From NCBI GenBank assembly GCA_026395195.1, contig JAPLZD010000038.1, positions 1-8,004 of the forward strand: 8,004 nt of DNA, given 5' to 3'. Both the position numbers and the translations under genes were made by a program. The DNA is from Candidatus Staskawiczbacteria bacterium. Its GTDB lineage: Bacteria > Patescibacteriota > Minisyncoccia > Minisyncoccales > Staskawiczbacteraceae. The stretch's first letter is position 1. Every line of letters starts with the position of its first letter. This document shows, in pieces, positions 5,889 to 8,004 of this stretch. Below the pieces are notes generated by a model. That model saw only the letters and a list, made by a program, of their open reading frames with translations, did no database searches and was not told where the DNA came from.

Positions 5889-6977
5889 GTGCCTTTTTTA
5901 AATTATCTTAGAAAGCTTGATTGGGGGCTGATAATTCCAGCAGTGTTGCTGGTTTGTTTTGGTTTGGCCGGCATTTGGAGCACTTGCGTAGCAAAAAATA
6001 ATTTTTCTAATTTTGAAAAGCAGGTGATTTTTTTTATCTTGGGCCTTGCCATAATGGTGGCAGTTAGCCTTTTAGATTATAGGATTTTGCGCAATAATTC
6101 ATATTTAATTTTGGTTTTTTATGGAATATGCGTGGCTCTGCTTTTGGGGCTGCATTTCTTTGCGCCGGTTATAAAAGGAACCCGTGGCTGGTATAAAATA
6201 GGAATTCTATCTGCAGATCCTATTGAGCCGACAAAAATTGTTTTGGTGGTTTTGCTGGCGAAATATTTTTCAATGAGGCACGTTGAAATGTATAAAATCA
6301 GGCATATTATTTTCTCAGGTTTGTATGTTTTATTGCCGGCGGTGCTGATTTTTATTAAACCCGACCTTGGAGGAACAGCGGTTATTCTATTGGTTTGGCT
6401 GGGCATTTTATTAATTTCAGGGATTAAAATAAACCATTTTCTGGTATTATTTTTATGTTTTGTGCTTGTTGCCGGTTTTGCCTGGGGCTTTTTGTTGAAG
6501 GATTACCAAAAACAAAGAATTACAGCATTTTTATTCCCCTATGATTATTTTGGAGCTTCCTGGAGCCAAAACCAGACAAAAATTTCCATTGGATCCGGGC
6601 AAATTTTTGGCCAGGGGTTGGCAAAAGGAAGCCAGGTGCAGTACGGGTTCTTGCCCGAGCCCCACACAGATTTTATTTTTTCTGTAATTGCCGAAGAATG
6701 GGGGATAGCAGGGATTGCGGCGCTATTTATTATTTATGGGTTTTTAGTTTGGAGGGTTTTATTGGTGGCCGTGCAATCGCAGTCTAATTTTCCACGGCTG
6801 TTCGCCTCTGGTTTTGCAATAATTCTAACCGCCCAATTTTTTATAAATATAGGAATGAATTTATCTCTGCTGCCAGTCGTCGGCATTTATCTGCCATTTA
6901 TTTCTTACGGAGGTTCAGGCCTAATCGGCAACTTTGTTTCACTTGGAATTTTACAAAGTATAAAAATAAGGAAGTAA
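5889..6977 (+). CDS. rodA: RodA-type SEDS peptidoglycan glycosyltransferase
   Basis: A polytopic membrane protein (362 residues, about ten hydrophobic helices) that polymerises lipid II into glycan strands for cell-wall elongation, normally with a class B penicillin-binding protein. RodA features in order: N-terminal KLDWGLIIPAVLLVCFGLAGIWS (9-31), GTRGWYKIG (97-105), KPDLGGTAV (157-165), and the extracellular loop GSGQIFGQGLAKGSQVQYG to LPEPHTDFIF (235-264), where D261 matches the essential aspartate of the HTDFIF motif. The last is the C-terminal NIGMNLSLLPVVGIYLPFISYGGSGL (320-345). The 'KGSQVQYGFLPE' loop and the start favour RodA over FtsW, although the families are close. The start is GTG 5889, one base after the ligA stop, which suggests coupled translation; there is no Shine-Dalgarno. 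No partner penicillin-binding protein is in the window. Pairing with ligA looks like shared transcription rather than shared function. Confidence 0.92.
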   Translation: MPFLNYLRKLDWGLIIPAVLLVCFGLAGIWSTCVAKNNFSNFEKQVIFFILGLAIMVAVSLLDYRILRNNSYLILVFYGICVALLLGLHFFAPVIKGTRGWYKIGILSADPIEPTKIVLVVLLAKYFSMRHVEMYKIRHIIFSGLYVLLPAVLIFIKPDLGGTAVILLVWLGILLISGIKINHFLVLFLCFVLVAGFAWGFLLKDYQKQRITAFLFPYDYFGASWSQNQTKISIGSGQIFGQGLAKGSQVQYGFLPEPHTDFIFSVIAEEWGIAGIAALFIIYGFLVWRVLLVAVQSQSNFPRLFASGFAIILTAQFFINIGMNLSLLPVVGIYLPFISYGGSGLIGNFVSLGILQSIKIRK

Positions 6978-7010
6978 TTAAGTTAACGCTCATTAACCTG
7001 AGATTTGTCA

Positions 7011-7026
7011 GTTATCATATGATAAC
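7011..7026. repeat. Perfect 16-bp palindrome GTTATCATATGATAAC
   Basis: GTTATCAT followed directly by its complement ATGATAAC. As RNA it could form a 6-bp stem with an ATAT loop; as DNA it has the symmetry of a dimeric repressor operator. It lies 34 bases after the rodA stop and 55 bases before the -35 of the promoter for the restriction gene. Copies of TAACCTGAG lie to its left (6994-7002) and overlap its right end (7023-7031). There is no T tract directly after it, so a terminator role is doubtful. Confidence 0.7.
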
Positions 7027-7080
7027 CTGAGGTTTTCTCTCGTTTGGCGTCTTGAGCTGTTACTTATCTTAAGATTTGCC

Positions 7081-7109
7081 TTGAAAAAGCCCTAAATTGA
7101 TGGTTTAAT
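7081..7109 (+). promoter_or_regulatory. Sigma-70-type promoter candidate for the restriction-modification gene
   Basis: A -35 TTGAAA (7081-7086, 5 of 6 matches to TTGACA) is followed after exactly 17 bases by a -10 TTTAAT (7104-7109, 5 of 6 to TATAAT). Transcription would start about 7115-7117, at the ATG at 7118, so the message would be leaderless or nearly so. This agrees with the absence of any Shine-Dalgarno sequence. Confidence 0.5.
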
Positions 7110-7117
7110 TATAGAAT

Positions 7118-8004
7118 ATGCAAAAAGAGGTCAAAGAAGAAATAAAACAACTCGTTGAAAAATACGAAAAAGAAAAATCGTCAGGTAGGTTAAAATCTTA
7201 TAGCGAGGAACAGACAAAAAAGGATTTTATTCTCCCGCTTTTTGAGTTGCTCGGCTGGGATGTTTATAATGTCAAAGCAAGAGAAGTTTCTGCTGAAGAA
7301 AAAATTTCTTCAGAAAGAGTCGATTACGGGTTTTACCTGAATGATAGGATTAAATTTTATCTTGAAGCGAAGCCATTTAGGTCTGATATTCACGACATAA
7401 ATTCCGCGAACCAGGCGATAAAGTATTCATTTAATAAGGGTGTAACTTGGGCAGTGCTAACAAATTTTGAAACCGTGATTATTTTTAATGCTCAGAACAT
7501 CAAAGGAAATTTATCGGATAAAAAGCTATTTTCAATTAATTGTGAGGAATTTATAAGCAGATTTGATGACTTGTGGCTACTTTCGCGCGAATCGTTCCAA
7601 CAGGATTTGCTAGATAAATACGCTGAAAAAATCGGGAAAAAATTGGAAAGAGTACCGATAAGCTCGCTTTTGTATAAGGATTTACAGGAATGCAGGGAAA
7701 TTTTGATTACAGACCTAAGCCAGTGGAATAAAGATGTAAATCCTGACGACCTTGACGAAGGCGTTCAAAAAATTCTAGACCGACTTTTATTTATCCGTGT
7801 TGCAGAAGATAGAGAAGTGGAACAGCCAATCCTTATTCCGATGGTTAGGGAATTTATGAGTAGAAAAGAGCAAAAAGGAACATTGTACGAAATGATGATT
7901 TTCAAGTTTAGAGAATTGGATAAATTTTATAATTCAAACTTATTTTCGGAGCATTTTTTTGAAAAATGGGAAGATTATAGTGGAGCAACGATAAAGGTTA
8001 TTAA
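7118..8004 (+). CDS. Type IIG (Eco57I-like) restriction-modification enzyme, N-terminal part (partial, runs off window)
   Basis: An open frame starts at ATG 7118, just after an in-frame TAG at 7112-7114, and stays open for 295 codons to the window edge. The final 'ttaa' is not an in-frame stop. Residues 28-125 look like the HsdR-type PD-(D/E)xK nuclease domain: SEEQTKKDFILPLFELLGWD (29-48), D69 in RVDYGF, E83-A-K85 in FYLEAKP, and a QxxxY motif Q99 to Y103. A beta-strand phrase WAVLTNFETVIIFNA (111-125) follows. Residues about 155-295 form the helical linker, with DDLDEGVQKILDRLLFIRVAEDR (210-232) and FRELDKFYNSNLFSEHF (264-280), phrases typical of type IIG enzymes before the adenine methyltransferase domain with its NPPY motif. 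That domain is not in the window. The enzyme would methylate host DNA and cut unmodified foreign DNA. Alternatives are a nuclease-methylase of a related MmeI-like class or an orphan methylase with a decayed nuclease, but the nuclease residues look intact. Confidence 0.8.
   Translation, partial: MQKEVKEEIKQLVEKYEKEKSSGRLKSYSEEQTKKDFILPLFELLGWDVYNVKAREVSAEEKISSERVDYGFYLNDRIKFYLEAKPFRSDIHDINSANQAIKYSFNKGVTWAVLTNFETVIIFNAQNIKGNLSDKKLFSINCEEFISRFDDLWLLSRESFQQDLLDKYAEKIGKKLERVPISSLLYKDLQECREILITDLSQWNKDVNPDDLDEGVQKILDRLLFIRVAEDREVEQPILIPMVREFMSRKEQKGTLYEMMIFKFRELDKFYNSNLFSEHFFEKWEDYSGATIKVI

Larger units (their letters stand above)
6978..7117. other. Intergenic gap between rodA and the restriction gene, rich in short repeats
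   Basis: This 140-base stretch is the only real gap in the window. It holds a weak inverted repeat GTTAA-6-TTAAC (6982-6997), the 9-mer TAACCTGAG twice (6994-7002 and 7023-7031, 29 bases apart), a perfect 16-bp palindrome (7011-7026), ATCTTAAGAT (7066-7075, perfect palindrome), AGATTTG twice (7001-7007 and 7071-7077 regions), and a promoter candidate at 7081-7109. No convincing GC-rich hairpin with a T tract is present. The best terminator-like element is AACC-TGA-GGTT followed by TTCTCT (7024-7040), with only four base pairs. Confidence 0.6.

Noticed and set aside
6119..6406. A 95-codon minus-strand open frame opposite rodA
   Set aside because: It is nested in rodA and has no motif or separate promoter; the composition is that of an antisense reading.
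5889..6977. Assignment as FtsW instead of RodA
   Set aside because: FtsW shares several motifs. However, the KLDWGL start and the KGSQVQYGFLPEPHTDF loop fit RodA better, and there are no adjacent division or mur genes.
7024..7040. AACC-TGA-GGTT followed by TTCTCT as an intrinsic terminator of the rodA transcript
   Set aside because: The stem is only four base pairs and the tail is interrupted by cytosines. It is too weak to call, although the operon must end somewhere in this gap.
6994..7077. Repeated words (TAACCTGAG, AGATTTG) as a possible CRISPR array
   Set aside because: The repeats are only 7-9 bases long and occur twice each. There is no regular repeat-spacer pattern and no cas gene.
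8001..8004. The final TTAA as the stop codon of the last gene
   Set aside because: The frame from 7118 places codons at ATT (8000-8002) and AA- (8003-8004), so the TAA is out of frame and the gene is open at the edge.

Overview
The window is AT-rich (roughly 35-40% GC by eye), densely coded and entirely plus-strand. It most resembles a member of the Candidate Phyla Radiation (Patescibacteria, Parcubacteria-like). This assignment is inferred from three things: the cysteine-rich pilin tail ending in the 'FCIDSTS' style, minor pilins with phrases such as 'QEGMEIVRNIRDSNWL', and the form of LigA. It has not been checked against databases. TGA acts as a stop in one gene (2873-2875), so the TGA-as-glycine code of Gracilibacteria/SR1 does not apply.

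Layout: 2-142 is the C-terminal end of a probable type IV pilin. It is followed by a prepilin peptidase (pilD, 165-962) and four prepilin-like genes in the order GspH/FimT-like (940-1602), PilV/GspI-like (1611-2228), PilW/GspJ-like (2216-2875) and PilX/GspK-like (2872-3873). This is the order H-I-J-K (FimU-PilV-PilW-PilX) of tip-complex minor pilins elsewhere. The peptidase would process the leaders of the major and minor pilins, and the minor pilins would prime or cap a surface pilus. The same strand continues after 19 bases into ligA (NAD-dependent DNA ligase, 3893-5887) and, one base after its stop, into a rodA-type SEDS glycosyltransferase gene (5889-6977). All of these could form one long transcription unit.

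A 140-base gap (6978-7117) ends that unit. It holds a perfect 16-bp palindrome, a repeated 9-mer and a good promoter candidate. The promoter points into an ORF that opens at 7118 and runs off the window end. Its first 295 residues have the N-terminal layout of a type IIG (Eco57I-like) restriction-modification enzyme: a PD-(D/E)xK nuclease domain followed by a helical linker. The methyltransferase part would lie beyond 8004.

None of the eight visible starts has a convincing Shine-Dalgarno sequence, and two of them (pilD, restriction enzyme) lie at or within a few bases of the transcription start predicted from the promoter-like sequence. I see no RNA genes, CRISPR arrays, insertion sequences or minus-strand genes. 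I do not see a wholly new system. The points most worth a second look are the missing ribosome binding sites, the restriction-gene boundary, the PilX-like protein with extra C-terminal domain, the LigA substitution and a short repeat inside pilD.
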